A stretch of 64,000 nt of DNA from Bradyrhizobium sp. SZCCT0148 (GTDB lineage: Bacteria; Pseudomonadota; Alphaproteobacteria; Rhizobiales; Xanthobacteraceae), in the NCBI RefSeq assembly GCF_018129985.1, contig NZ_JAFCKT010000001.1, positions 1,488,001-1,552,000 of the forward strand, written 5' to 3'. The translations under genes were made by a program, and so were the position numbers. Below the pieces are notes generated by a model that saw only the letters and a program-made list of their open reading frames with translations, was not told where the DNA came from and searched no databases. Each line of letters starts with the position of its first letter. Within the stretch, counting starts at the first letter, position 1. Shown in pieces: positions 26,827-34,845 of the stretch.

Positions 26827-27574
26827 GACCGGCTCCCAGGTAAGCTTCCTTGACGCGCTCGTCCTTGGTGAGCTCCGAGTAATGGCCTTGCGCCAGCACC
26901 TGCCCGCGCGTCAGCACGGTGATGATGTCGGACAGGTTGGCCACGACGCTTAGATTATGCTCGACCATCAGGATGGTGTATTTCGCCGAGATGCGCTTGA
27001 TCAGCGCCGCGATCTTGTCGATGTCTTCGTGGCCCATGCCGGCCATCGGCTCATCCAGCAGCATCATCTCAGGGTCGAGCGCAAGCGTGGTTGCGATCTC
27101 CAATGCACGCTTGCGTCCATAGGGCATCTCGACCGCGGGCGTGTTCGCGAACTCGCTGAGGCCGACATCGTTCAACAGATCGCGTGCGCGATCATTGAAT
27201 TGGTTGAGCACGGATTTCGAGCGCCAGAAATCGAACGAGGAGCCGTGCTGGCGCTGAAGCGCGACGCGGACGTTTTCCAGTGCGGTGAGATGCGGAAACA
27301 CCGCCGAAATCTGGAACGAACGAACAAGCCCCAGGCGCGCCACGTCGGCCGGCGCCATCGCGGTGATGTCCTGCCCCTTGTAGAGGATTTTTCCGGCAGA
27401 CGGTTTGAGGAACTTGGTCAGAAGATTGAAGCACGTCGTCTTGCCGGCCCCGTTCGGGCCGATCAACGCATGAATGCTGCCACGGCGAACCTTGAGCGCA
27501 ACGTCGCGGACGGCGAAGAAGCCCGCGAACTCCTTGCTCAAGCCTTCCGTTTCGAGAATAAACTCATCGGCCAA
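26819..27574 (-). CDS. livG: Branched-chain amino-acid ABC transporter ATPase LivG
   Basis: A 251-residue ABC ATPase with Walker A GPNGAGKTT at 39-47, the atypical LivG signature PYGRKRALEIATTLA near 157, and Walker B MMLLDEPMAGM near 175. It starts the liv operon. The only reasonable start is TTG at 27574, preceded by a purine-rich GGGGGAAA; the nearby ATG at 27567 is out of frame. A weak start of this kind could lower expression of the first gene relative to the binding protein. Confidence 0.92.
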   Translation of the reverse strand: MADEFILETEGLSKEFAGFFAVRDVALKVRRGSIHALIGPNGAGKTTCFNLLTKFLKPSAGKILYKGQDITAMAPADVARLGLVRSFQISAVFPHLTALENVRVALQRQHGSSFDFWRSKSVLNQFNDRARDLLNDVGLSEFANTPAVEMPYGRKRALEIATTLALDPEMMLLDEPMAGMGHEDIDKIAALIKRISAKYTILMVEHNLSVVANLSDIITVLTRGQVLAQGHYSELTKDERVKEAYLGAGHA

Positions 27575-27927
27575 ACAGATTTCCCCCTGCCCGCGAAAAG
27601 CGTGGCTATCCCTAGTTGCTTCGGCTTTCCGGGGGCCTTGGAGCTTATCCTTGCAGCCTGTCCCGAAACGTCGCCTCCGGGCGCGGAATATGCCGGAGGT
27701 GACGGGGGTTAGGCAAGGCGGAAAGCTGAGCAGATCAGGTCTCCGCCCGGGAGACTTATGCTCCCTTAGTCGGACCCGTTTCGATATCGCCTGCCCGGCC
27801 TCCCGGCTCGCAAGACACCGGTCGTCAAGCCGTCGTTAACGGTCTTTCGGCCCGCGCGCCAGCCTTCATCAAAAATTTTCCCGCGCGGAGGATCATTCGC
27901 GGGTTTCGAACTGCCGGGAATATTGTT
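27575..27927. other. Gene-free divergent region between livG and the PAS-like gene
   Basis: 353 bp with no credible reading frame. It must hold the promoter of the liv operon (leftward) and of the PAS-like gene (rightward). No strong sigma-70 hexamer pair, palindrome or riboswitch stood out. An AT-rich patch (tcatcaaaaattttcc) lies at about 27868. Confidence 0.6.
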
Positions 27928-28575
27928 TTGAATTTCGCTAGCGCCGCTCCCTCCATCGTCAAATCGATCAGGCAGCGTGATCTCCTGAACACGTGGCTGC
28001 GACTTTATGCACGCCAGCAGAACGCGCCGGCGATCTGGGAGTACCAGCCCGCCCGCCTCGAAGACGAATTGTCCGATCTGATCTACTATACGGTGGATGC
28101 CTCGACAGCGGAGCCGCGGCTCACCATCCAGAGCGAAGGCACGCGGATCTCGCGCGCCTACGGCCATACCGGCAAGGGCGTGCTGCTCGATGACTATATC
28201 GGGCCGCGTCTCGTGCCTTTCGTGATGCCGATCTATTATGAATGCGCCGCGCGCGGGCTGCCGGTCTACAGCGTTGCCGACGTCGACGACATCTATGGTC
28301 GCGTGGTCGCCTACGAACGGCTGCTGCTGCCGTTCCGGACCGACGGCAAGGTTTGCCACATCATCGCCTCGCTGAAGACCTTCTGCGAGGACGGCGGCTT
28401 CGAGATCAGAAATCTGATGCGCGGAAATGACGCGCTGCCGCGCCCGAAACTGCGTGCCGTCATCGAACGCGATCTGTTCCACCGCGCGCCCGGCCGCATC
28501 GCGGCCGCTGACGTGGTCGAGTTCGCCGACTCGTCCGGTCCCGCCGTCGCTACCGAGACCGTCGAGCTCAACTGA
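27928..28575 (+). CDS. PAS-like (PAS_5 type) protein
   Basis: A 215-residue soluble protein with no membrane segment. The block WEYQPARLEDELSDLIYYTVDASTAEPRLTI, followed by a Gly-Thr-Arg strand, a short glycine turn and a DDY helix, then PFVMPIYYECAARGLPVYSV and RLLLPFRTDG, resembles the alphaproteobacterial PAS_5 family of stand-alone sensor-like domains. That assignment is from pattern memory and is moderate. No output domain is attached. The start must be TTG at 27928, since no in-frame ATG precedes the conserved part. Function unknown. Confidence 0.6.
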   Translation: MNFASAAPSIVKSIRQRDLLNTWLRLYARQQNAPAIWEYQPARLEDELSDLIYYTVDASTAEPRLTIQSEGTRISRAYGHTGKGVLLDDYIGPRLVPFVMPIYYECAARGLPVYSVADVDDIYGRVVAYERLLLPFRTDGKVCHIIASLKTFCEDGGFEIRNLMRGNDALPRPKLRAVIERDLFHRAPGRIAAADVVEFADSSGPAVATETVELN

Positions 28576-28578
28576 CCT

Positions 28579-28932
28579 TCAGCGCGATTTGACGTCCTTG
28601 GAATAGATGTCGGGTTTGAAGCCGACCAGCAGCTTGCCGCCGATCTCCAGCACCGGCCGCTTGATCATCGATGGTTGCGCTAGCATCAGCGCCAGCGCTT
28701 TTTTCTCAGTGAGGCCTTCCTTGTCGGAATCGGGCAGCTTTTTGAACGTCGTGCCGGCGCGGTTGAGCAGCGTCTCCCAGCCGACCTTGTCGCTCCACTG
28801 CTTGAGCTTGTCCTTGTCCACGCCTGCCGCCTTGTAGTCGTGGAATTCATACGCGACGCCGTGGGTGTCGAGCCAGGCGCGCGCCTTCTTCATGGTATCG
28901 CAGTTCTTGATGCCGTAGATGGTGGTGGGCAA
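28579..28932 (-). CDS. ArsC/Spx family reductase-like protein (YffB type)
   Basis: A 117-residue thioredoxin-fold protein of the ArsC/Spx family. It begins PTTIYGIKNCDTMKKARAWL, with the single N-terminal active-site Cys12 and the C-x-T-x-x-K-A-R pattern typical of YffB-like proteins. KRPVLEIGGKLLVGF (about residues 93-107) is the family's cis-proline/arginine block. The open frame runs much further upstream, but TTG at 28932 follows GAGGGA at good spacing and gives the family length. It starts divergently from csaA, about 100 bp away. A glutathione-dependent reductase role is likely; arsenate specificity is not supported. Confidence 0.85.
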   Translation of the reverse strand: MPTTIYGIKNCDTMKKARAWLDTHGVAYEFHDYKAAGVDKDKLKQWSDKVGWETLLNRAGTTFKKLPDSDKEGLTEKKALALMLAQPSMIKRPVLEIGGKLLVGFKPDIYSKDVKSR

Positions 28933-29035
28933 GATGTCCCTCGCGCATGGCCTACGTGACGTTCGCAGCGTTGTACGAAACTCCGCCCCGCGCGACAATA
29001 TTGCGAACGACGCCAACTCGCCGAACGGACATCCC

Positions 29036-29407
29036 ATGCACGTCACCCACGATCCCGCAGCCGCCGCCACGCCGACCATCGACTTCAACAGCTTCCTCGC
29101 GGTCGATATCCGGGTCGGCACCGTCGTCGATGCAAAGCCGTTTCCGGAGGCACGCAAGCCGGCCTTCCGGCTGTGGATCGATTTCGGCCCGGTGATCGGG
29201 GTGCGCAAGAGTTCGGCCCAGATCACCGAGAATCATCCGCTCGATACCCTGGTCGGGCAGCAGGTCGCCGCCGTGGTCAACTTCCCGCCGCGCCAGATCG
29301 GGCCCGTCATTTCCGAAGTGCTGACGCTCGGCTTCCCCGATGCCGACGGCAAGGTCGTGCTGGTGCAGCCGAGCAAGCCGGTGCCGAACGGCGGCAGGCT
29401 GTTTTGA
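29036..29407 (+). CDS. csaA: tRNA-binding protein CsaA-like
   Basis: A 123-residue protein consisting of a single EMAP/tRNA-binding OB-fold domain. It contains FLAVDIRVGTVVDAKPFPEARKPAFRLWIDFG and the QVAAVVNFPPRQIGP and SEVLTLGF blocks found in CsaA, a homodimeric tRNA-binding, chaperone-like protein. The frame extends upstream to 28919, but the ATG at 29036 gives the expected CsaA length. It is divergent from the ArsC-like gene and convergent with the GST gene. Confidence 0.9.
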   Translation: MHVTHDPAAAATPTIDFNSFLAVDIRVGTVVDAKPFPEARKPAFRLWIDFGPVIGVRKSSAQITENHPLDTLVGQQVAAVVNFPPRQIGPVISEVLTLGFPDADGKVVLVQPSKPVPNGGRLF

Positions 29408-29411
29408 TCTC

Positions 29412-30122
29412 TCAGGGCCGCGGCGGAATGTTCAACCCACGCTGCACCGCCGGGCGCGCCAGCCCGCGTTCGAGCCAGGCTCCGACCGATTTGAACTGGC
29501 TGAACTCGACCAGATCGCCGGCGCCGTAGAAGCCGATGAGATTGCGCACCCACCCAAGCATCGAGATGTCGGCGATGGTGTAATCGTCATCCATGAACCA
29601 TTGGCGTCCCGAAAGATGCGCCTCCATCACACCGAGCAGGCGCCTGGCTTCGGCGACGTAGCGGTCGCGCGGACGCTTGTCGTCGAAATCCTTGCCGGCG
29701 AATTTGTGGAAGAAGCCGACCTGGCCGAACATCGGCCCGATGCCTCCCATCTGAAAGTGCACCCACTGGATGGTCTGGTAGCGGCGCGCAGCGTCCTCGG
29801 GCAGAAGCTTGCCGGTCTTCTCCGCGAGGTATTGCAGAATCGCGCCGGACTCGAACAGCGGCAGCGGCCTGCCGCCGGGACCGTTGGGATCGAGGATCGC
29901 CGGGATCTTGCCGTTCGGGTTGAGCGAGAGGAATTCCGCCGTCTTCTGGTCGTCCTTGCCGAAATCGACGAGATGGACCTCGTAGGGAAGCCCGATCTCT
30001 TCCAGCATGATCGAGACCTTGACGCCGTTCGGCGTCGGAAGCGAATAGAGCTGGAGCAGTTCGGGATGTTTGGCCGGCCAGCGCTTGGTGATGGGAAAGG
30101 CGGCGAGATCTGACATCGGCAC
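29412..30122 (-). CDS. Glutathione S-transferase, Nu class (YfcG/YghU-like)
   Basis: A 236-residue cytosolic glutathione-dependent enzyme. The N-terminal thioredoxin-like domain has TPNGVKVSIMLEEIGLPYEV and NPNGKIPAI, then LFESGAILQYLAEKTG. The helical C-terminal domain has FQMGGIGPMFGQ and DYTIADIS. The TPNG-x-K signature is that of the Nu class (E. coli YfcG and YghU), which bind two glutathiones and reduce disulfides and peroxides. It starts at 30122, or at the ATG two codons later. It ends four bases from the convergent csaA stop. Confidence 0.9.
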   Translation of the reverse strand: MPMSDLAAFPITKRWPAKHPELLQLYSLPTPNGVKVSIMLEEIGLPYEVHLVDFGKDDQKTAEFLSLNPNGKIPAILDPNGPGGRPLPLFESGAILQYLAEKTGKLLPEDAARRYQTIQWVHFQMGGIGPMFGQVGFFHKFAGKDFDDKRPRDRYVAEARRLLGVMEAHLSGRQWFMDDDYTIADISMLGWVRNLIGFYGAGDLVEFSQFKSVGAWLERGLARPAVQRGLNIPPRP

Positions 30123-30218
30123 TCCGGCTGCGTTGGTGAAACGCCGCCTAATCTAGGCCAGCCTGCCGACGGCGCAAGGTCGACCAGCCGTCAGATCAAT
30201 GCCCGAATCGCCCGTCCG

Positions 30219-30362
30219 TCACATCGGCCGCAACACGTGCCCGCTGGTGTAGGCGACGTCGCGCTGCGCGCGTTGCTCGATGAAGAGCTGACCGGTGACG
30301 AGCAGTGCTCCAGTGAAAACGAGAGCGAGCATCGCAGTGGCGAACTGACTGGCATCATTCAT
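30219..30362 (-). CDS. Small single-span membrane protein
   Basis: A 47-residue ORF with one hydrophobic helix (FATAMLALVFTGALLVTG, about 7-24) followed by a hydrophilic tail. GGAGAA lies about ten bases before the ATG. No homologue is recognised. It stands alone between the GST and DUF429 genes on the same strand. The reading is uncertain: the only support is the ribosome site and the clear transmembrane pattern. Confidence 0.4.
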   Translation of the reverse strand: MNDASQFATAMLALVFTGALLVTGQLFIEQRAQRDVAYTSGHVLRPM

Positions 30363-30469
30363 CGCAAGAGCTTCTCCGGCATTTGTTCGGACGGGAACGC
30401 CGAGCGACTGGCGCAAGTTCCTGCAAGCTTCAAATAAATTGCCGCTTTTTCCCGAACAGCCTGCTCTTC

Positions 30470-31135
30470 TCAATAGTTGATCTCCATCCGCAATCCGCGC
30501 GGATCTGTCTCCTCGCCCCCGGCACGCTGTGCGCTGTCGCGCGCCGCCACCGCGCAGGCACAGGCGTCGATGAGATCGTCGCGACCGATGCCGGTGCCGT
30601 GGCGCAGCGTCAGCCATCTCTCGACCTCGGTGAAGCCCCGAGCTTTCAGCAGAGCCACGCGCTGCTCGCGGCCCTGCGCCGAAGTTTTTTTCGCGAGCCG
30701 GACTTGTCCGGCGAGATTCCAGAAAATCAGCTCCGGATGCGCTTCTCCGACCGTCGCTTGTCGCGCCGGCGTCATGAGATCGTCGACTTCCCTGATCTTG
30801 TCCCTGATATTCCACAGCTGTGCCGACACACCCCTGCCCCTACCTTCACGCGTCCAATAGTGGCGGTTAGCCTCCGCCATGTCGGAGAAAGTCCAGAGAT
30901 CGCGGCGCGCGCCGAGAAATACGGCAGGGCCGATCAGCTCTCGCGCGCGCAGGTCACACAGGCGATAGCCGGCCGGTTTCAATCCGATCGGCATGTCGAT
31001 CATCGCACGCGCATGCGGCATTGCGAGCAGGCGCGTCAGGCCTGGCGAATAGTCGAAGCCATGATCGCCGCGCTCGTTGATCCAGGCCGCGACCCAGCCA
31101 AGGCGAAATCCGTCCAGGCCAAGATAATTTGGCAA
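30470..31135 (-). CDS. DUF429 domain protein (RNase H-like fold)
   Basis: A 221-residue protein of the DUF429 family, predicted to have an RNase H-like nuclease fold. It begins YLGLDGFRLGWVAAW, the first acidic strand. It continues with AMIDMPIGLKPAG, then the RxCDxxAR-type block YRLCDLRARELIGPAVF, EAHPELIFWNLAG, and the C-terminal DDLIDACACAVAAR acidic helix. The biochemical role is unknown. The start is TTG at 31135, as no upstream ATG is in frame. It ends in a region with no close neighbour on its strand. Confidence 0.82.
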   Translation of the reverse strand: MPNYLGLDGFRLGWVAAWINERGDHGFDYSPGLTRLLAMPHARAMIDMPIGLKPAGYRLCDLRARELIGPAVFLGARRDLWTFSDMAEANRHYWTREGRGRGVSAQLWNIRDKIREVDDLMTPARQATVGEAHPELIFWNLAGQVRLAKKTSAQGREQRVALLKARGFTEVERWLTLRHGTGIGRDDLIDACACAVAARDSAQRAGGEETDPRGLRMEINY

Positions 31136-31178
31136 GTTACGCGTCCGTCATGGTCGATGTCCTCGCGCGTCCCAAGAC

Positions 31179-31523
31179 CTACAACGTCTTGTCGTGATGG
31201 CGTTCAAACAGACGCTGCGCCAGCAACGCATGCCCGAGCGTGCCACCAGCCCGGACGGCCGCCACGATCATTGCAGCTTCTGCTACTTCTTCCCGGGAAG
31301 CGCCGACGCTGGCTGCTGCGGCCGTGTGGACGTCCAGGCAATAGGCGCACTGCGTGGTGAGGGCGACCGCGAGCGAGATCAGCTCGCGGTATTTCGGCGG
31401 AATCAATCCGTCCTTCCGCTCGACCGCATGGTTGAAGGCCAGGAACGCCTTGGCCTCGACCGGCGCGAGGGCTGCGAATGCCGGGACCGACTTGAGATCG
31501 TCAGGGTTTTGATAATCGGTCAT
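31179..31523 (-). CDS. Carboxymuconolactone decarboxylase family (AhpD-like) protein
   Basis: A 114-residue protein with the AhpD-type redox motif CAYCLDVH (Cys59, Cys62, His66) in the canonical helix after LAVALTTQ. Members act as alkylhydroperoxidase-like reductases or as decarboxylases; the CxxC-xxx-H pattern supports a redox role. It is the third gene of an operon with a DUF2892 membrane protein and an ECF sigma factor, with three bases separating the sigma stop from its ATG. GAGGTGAG precedes the start. Confidence 0.88.
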   Translation of the reverse strand: MTDYQNPDDLKSVPAFAALAPVEAKAFLAFNHAVERKDGLIPPKYRELISLAVALTTQCAYCLDVHTAAAASVGASREEVAEAAMIVAAVRAGGTLGHALLAQRLFERHHDKTL

Positions 31524-31526
31524 GGC

Positions 31527-32048
31527 TCACCTCGTCAGATATTCGCGCATCAAGGCGCGGGCGCGATGCAGGCGCGCCTTTACGGTTTGCCGGGTCGCAC
31601 CAATTGCGTCGGCGATTTCATCGATGGTCATCTCCTTGACGTCCCGCATCAGCGCGACATCGCGATAGTGCGGCGGCAGCGCCTCGAACGCCGCGGCCAC
31701 GTCGATCCGCAGATCGTTTTCGGGACGCGTCAACAGCAGAGCTTCGGCCGCATCGTCATCAATATCAGGCGCGAGGCCTGCTCTGCGCGCCAGCCGCAGG
31801 CATTCGCGGCGGACAACGCTGAACAGCCACGCCGAAAACGCGAGCCACGAGCGGATGGTGCCGACGTGACGGAACAGGATCCACAATGCTTCCTGCGCCG
31901 CATCCTCGGCATCCGCCGAGCTGCGGCAGGTTGCGCGCGCATACCGGCGGATGTCGGGCTGCGCCGTCTCGAGCAGCGCAGCGATCGCATGGGGATCGCC
32001 GAGCCGTGCGCACTCGAACAGCTTAGATGAGATCGCAGCCGCACTCAC
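31527..32048 (-). CDS. ECF-type RNA polymerase sigma factor
   Basis: A 173-residue sigma-70 family protein of the ECF type. Region 2 has DAEDAAQEALWILFRHVGTIRSWLAFSAWLFSVVRREC, and region 4 has FEALPPHYRDVALMRDVKEMTIDEIADAIGATRQTVKARLHRAR. The GTG at 32048 overlaps the stop of the DUF2892 gene (GTGA) and is chosen over a longer frame. No typical anti-sigma gene (ZAS or ASD domain) is adjacent; the neighbours are a small membrane protein and an AhpD-like protein. The stimulus may be oxidative or metal-related, but this is inference. Confidence 0.9.
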   Translation of the reverse strand: MSAAAISSKLFECARLGDPHAIAALLETAQPDIRRYARATCRSSADAEDAAQEALWILFRHVGTIRSWLAFSAWLFSVVRRECLRLARRAGLAPDIDDDAAEALLLTRPENDLRIDVAAAFEALPPHYRDVALMRDVKEMTIDEIADAIGATRQTVKARLHRARALMREYLTR

Positions 32049-32254
32049 GACACGCCCCCTCGCCCGATCCCTGCCACCGCGCACATCGGGCAATAACCGA
32101 CAAGGCCGGTCAACGCGACGCCGGCACCGCCGAGCGCGACCAGCAAGGCGGTCGCCCCGACCAGATAAATGAACGCCGCGGCCACCATCGCTGCGCCCAA
32201 GGCGATCCGCAACGCCTGGTGCAGACCGCCGATGTTCTTCCTGTAAAACGCCAT
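32045..32254 (-). CDS. DUF2892 small membrane protein
   Basis: A 69-residue protein of the DUF2892 (YgaP transmembrane-like) family: a short basic N-terminus (FYRKNIGGLHQALRI), two hydrophobic helices, and the family's C-terminal GLVGYCPMCAVAGI with a CPxC pair. It is the first gene of the DUF2892-sigma-AhpD operon and its TGA overlaps the sigma GTG. The conserved cysteines next to the membrane could be a redox or metal sensor for the sigma factor, but there is no direct evidence. Confidence 0.82.
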   Translation of the reverse strand: MAFYRKNIGGLHQALRIALGAAMVAAAFIYLVGATALLVALGGAGVALTGLVGYCPMCAVAGIGRGGVS

Positions 32255-32348
32255 TGCATCCTCCGAGATGAGCCGAGGCTCAATGCCTCGACCATCAAGA
32301 GGGTGCGTCGGCCGAAAAGGATTCGCGGGGGGCGTAATTATTTTCGCG

Positions 32349-33531
32349 TCAGCCTCCGACAGCCTGATAGGCCAGACGCTTGAACTCGAAGAAGAACGGA
32401 TTCCAGAAGCCCATGTAACGCTGGGCCATCAGGACGCCTGCCATGTTGGCCTGCGGACATATCCACCAATGGGTGCCGGCAAGGCCGCCCCACTGGAATT
32501 CACCGGTAGAGTTCGGCGGATCGAACGGCGTCGGCGCAAAGGTGACGGCACCGCCGAGGCCGAAACCCTTGCCGGGGATCGGGCCGAGATTGGCGAAGCG
32601 GATGGTCTGCCCTGCCGGGAGCTGGTTCGTCATCATCTGCCGCAGCGTTTCCGGCTTCAGCAGCGCATCCGAACCGGGTAGCAACGCGCGGACCAGCGCG
32701 AGCATGTCGGGCAAGGTCGAGACCAGACCGCCGCCGCCGGAGAGCCGCGGGAACGGCCGTCGATAGGCTTGCGGAAACGGCAGATTGTCGGCCCGCGTGA
32801 GGCCCGGCTTCATGGGATCGAGCACGTCGGCGCCATTGTAGAGCGCAACCAGCCTGCCCTGCTGCGCCTCGGGAACGTGGAAGCCAATCGGTCATACCCA
32901 GCACATCGAAGATGCGCGCCTTGAGGAAGGCATCGAGCGCCCGGCCGGAGACGACCTCCACGATCCGGCCGAGCACGTCGGTCGCCACCGAATATTCCCA
33001 GGCCGCGCCGGGATGATAAGACAGCGGCAGATCGGCCAGCTTGTCGATCATGTCGGAGAGCGGCGTCAGCGGATTGAGCACGCGCGCTTCGTTGTAGCCT
33101 CTGAACAGCACCGAGCCGGGATCGAAGATGCCGTAGCTGAGGCCCGCGGTGTGGGTCAGGAGATGCCGGATCGTAATCAGGCTCTTCGCCGGCTCGACAT
33201 CGGCAAGGCTCTTCGCACCCTGCTTGAGCACCTTGCGATTGCCGAGTTGCGGCAGGATTGTCTCGATCCGGTCGTCGAGCCCGATGCGGCCTTCCTCGAC
33301 CAGCAGCATGATCGCGCAGGTGACGAAGATCTTGGTATTGGAGAAGGCGCGGAAGATATGGTCAGGCCGCAGAGCAGTGTTCGCCTCGCGATCGGCAAAG
33401 CCGATGCATTGCTGATCGACCAATTCGCGCCCGCGCAGCACGGACCAGGATGCGCCCGGGATGATCTCCTGATCGACGTAACGCTGCATAGCCGTCCGCA
33501 CGGCGGAAAAATCGGTCGTTCTGGCGTCCAT
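32349..33531 (-). pseudogene. Frameshifted serine hydrolase (beta-lactamase/EstB family)
   Basis: Two overlapping frames together make one class C beta-lactamase-like hydrolase of about 390 residues. The N-terminal part starts MDARTTDF at 33531 and holds SxxK (SNTK, 64-67) and the EYSVATDVLG block. The C-terminal part (to 32349) holds the WGGLAGTHWWI active-site region. The reading shifts at about 32880-32884: the sequence continues sensibly only if one base is skipped (FHVPEAQQGRLVALYNG follows MTD in the other frame). A two-base loss from an ancestral MTDTGFHVPE would explain it. A sequencing error cannot be excluded. Confidence 0.8.
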
Positions 33532-33593
33532 GTGCTTCCCCCAAAATCTGGTTAGAACGGATATAGCGAACTTTCGTTGGAAATGAAGGCCGC

Positions 33594-34286
33594 CTATCCT
33601 TCCCTCATGAACGCCGTCACGTACAGCCGACGCCGGATCCGCATGCCCTGCCGCTGATACAGCGCAATCGCGGAGGTGTTGTTCGAGAATACGTGCAGGA
33701 ATGGAACGTCCCCGCGCGCTTCGATCCGTCGCGCCACCGCCGCGAGCAGCGCCTGCGCATAGCCGCGCCCGCGATAGTCGGGATGCACGCAAACCGCCGT
33801 CATCTCGACGAACTTGCCCGGCTTCATCCGCTCGCCCGTCATCGCAACCAATTCGCCGCCGGCGCGGATGCCGAGGAACGTGCCGAGTTCGTGGGTGCGC
33901 CGCGCGAACGGCCCGGGCTTGGTTAACTCCACCAGCGCCGTCATCGCAGGCACGTCGGCCGCTCCCAGCGTGATAATCTCGGCATCCCGCAACGGACTGT
34001 CGGCGGGCGAGCCGATCATCTGCTCGCCCGTCTCGGCCAGCACGACCTTGAATCCGGAGGGAATCTCGACCGGCTCCGGCGTGAACAGCGCTGCGACCTG
34101 CGAGGGCGACATGAGATCGCCGAGCGCTGCAAAACTTGTTGCGGACATGTCGACCATGTCGGCGAACGGCGTCATGTCGACGGGATAGCGCCGGGCTAGC
34201 GGACCTCCCTCGGCCAGATGCTTGTGGCTGGTCGTCAGCGCGCTCCAGATCGGACGATCAAGCAGCGCCTCATCGCTGTCGGACAC
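33594..34286 (-). CDS. GNAT family N-acetyltransferase
   Basis: A 230-residue protein whose C-terminal half is a GNAT domain: VEMTAVCVHPDYRGRGYAQALLAAVARRIEARG gives the acetyl-CoA pyrophosphate loop (R/Q-x-x-G-x-G/A), and FSNNTSAIALYQRQGMRIRRR is the closing block. The N-terminal part has the AALGDLMSPSQVAALF pattern of FR47-like members. The start is set at GTG 34286, four bases after the Lin0512-family stop, with GGAC/GAGG upstream. The substrate is unknown; the pairing with Lin0512 suggests cotranscription. Confidence 0.85.
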   Translation of the reverse strand: MSDSDEALLDRPIWSALTTSHKHLAEGGPLARRYPVDMTPFADMVDMSATSFAALGDLMSPSQVAALFTPEPVEIPSGFKVVLAETGEQMIGSPADSPLRDAEIITLGAADVPAMTALVELTKPGPFARRTHELGTFLGIRAGGELVAMTGERMKPGKFVEMTAVCVHPDYRGRGYAQALLAAVARRIEARGDVPFLHVFSNNTSAIALYQRQGMRIRRRLYVTAFMREG

Positions 34287-34290
34287 CGCC

Positions 34291-34638
34291 TCAGTCCTTC
34301 TCGAAGCTGACGATGACGGCGGCATTCGCGATCAGGATGGGATCGTTGGCGACTTCCGTGGCGGAGGGAATCTCCAATCCACCCTTGACGGCGGTGACGG
34401 TGACGGTGCCGTAAGGCAGCTCCTTCGCAACGGCTTCCTTGTCCACCGCCTCGGGGTTCGGCACCGCGATCGTGACGTCGACGAACATGTCGTTCGCAGT
34501 CTTGCCGATCATGCGGAAGAAGCCGAGGCTCGAATGCCTGATGGCATCCGAAACCGCGCGCTTGGCCGCCTTGGTGGCGTCCCTGCCGTGGACGTCGACG
34601 CCCATGCCCATCTCGGTGATACAGCGAATGCGAGCCAT
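34291..34638 (-). CDS. Lin0512 family protein
   Basis: A 115-residue protein matching the small Lin0512 family, with an N-terminal RCITEMGMGVDVHGRDATKAAKRAV block and a central VTIAVPNPEAVDKEAV segment. The family's role is unknown. Members are acidic, soluble and probably multimeric. It is upstream of, and close to, a GNAT gene on the same strand. Confidence 0.8.
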   Translation of the reverse strand: MARIRCITEMGMGVDVHGRDATKAAKRAVSDAIRHSSLGFFRMIGKTANDMFVDVTIAVPNPEAVDKEAVAKELPYGTVTVTAVKGGLEIPSATEVANDPILIANAAVIVSFEKD

Positions 34639-34702
34639 GTTTTATTCCTATCGTTGGTGGCTACTCAGTTTCGGCGCCCAGCGGCGCGGCGCAAGTTATC
34701 AC

Positions 34703-34836
34703 TCTCGTGTCCCGGACGGGCTGCAACGCTTTAGCGTTGCTGCGCAGAGCCGGGACCAGCAGGCGATAGGGCTCGCTGGTGGAGGGACTCGGCTCTGCAG
34801 CGCACCGCCAAGAGGCGCTGCGTCCGGGGCACGAGA
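34703..34836. repeat. Inverted-repeat element with TCTCGTG(T/C)CCCGGAC arms
   Basis: 15-bp arms at 34703-34717 and 34822-34836 match with one mismatch and enclose internal inverted segments (GCAACGCTTTAGCGTTGC at about 34721-34738). It occupies most of the gap between the Lin0512 and ALS-type genes, which are transcribed in the same direction. It resembles other palindromic elements dispersed in this genome. Confidence 0.75.
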
Positions 34837-34845
34837 CCACTGTCG

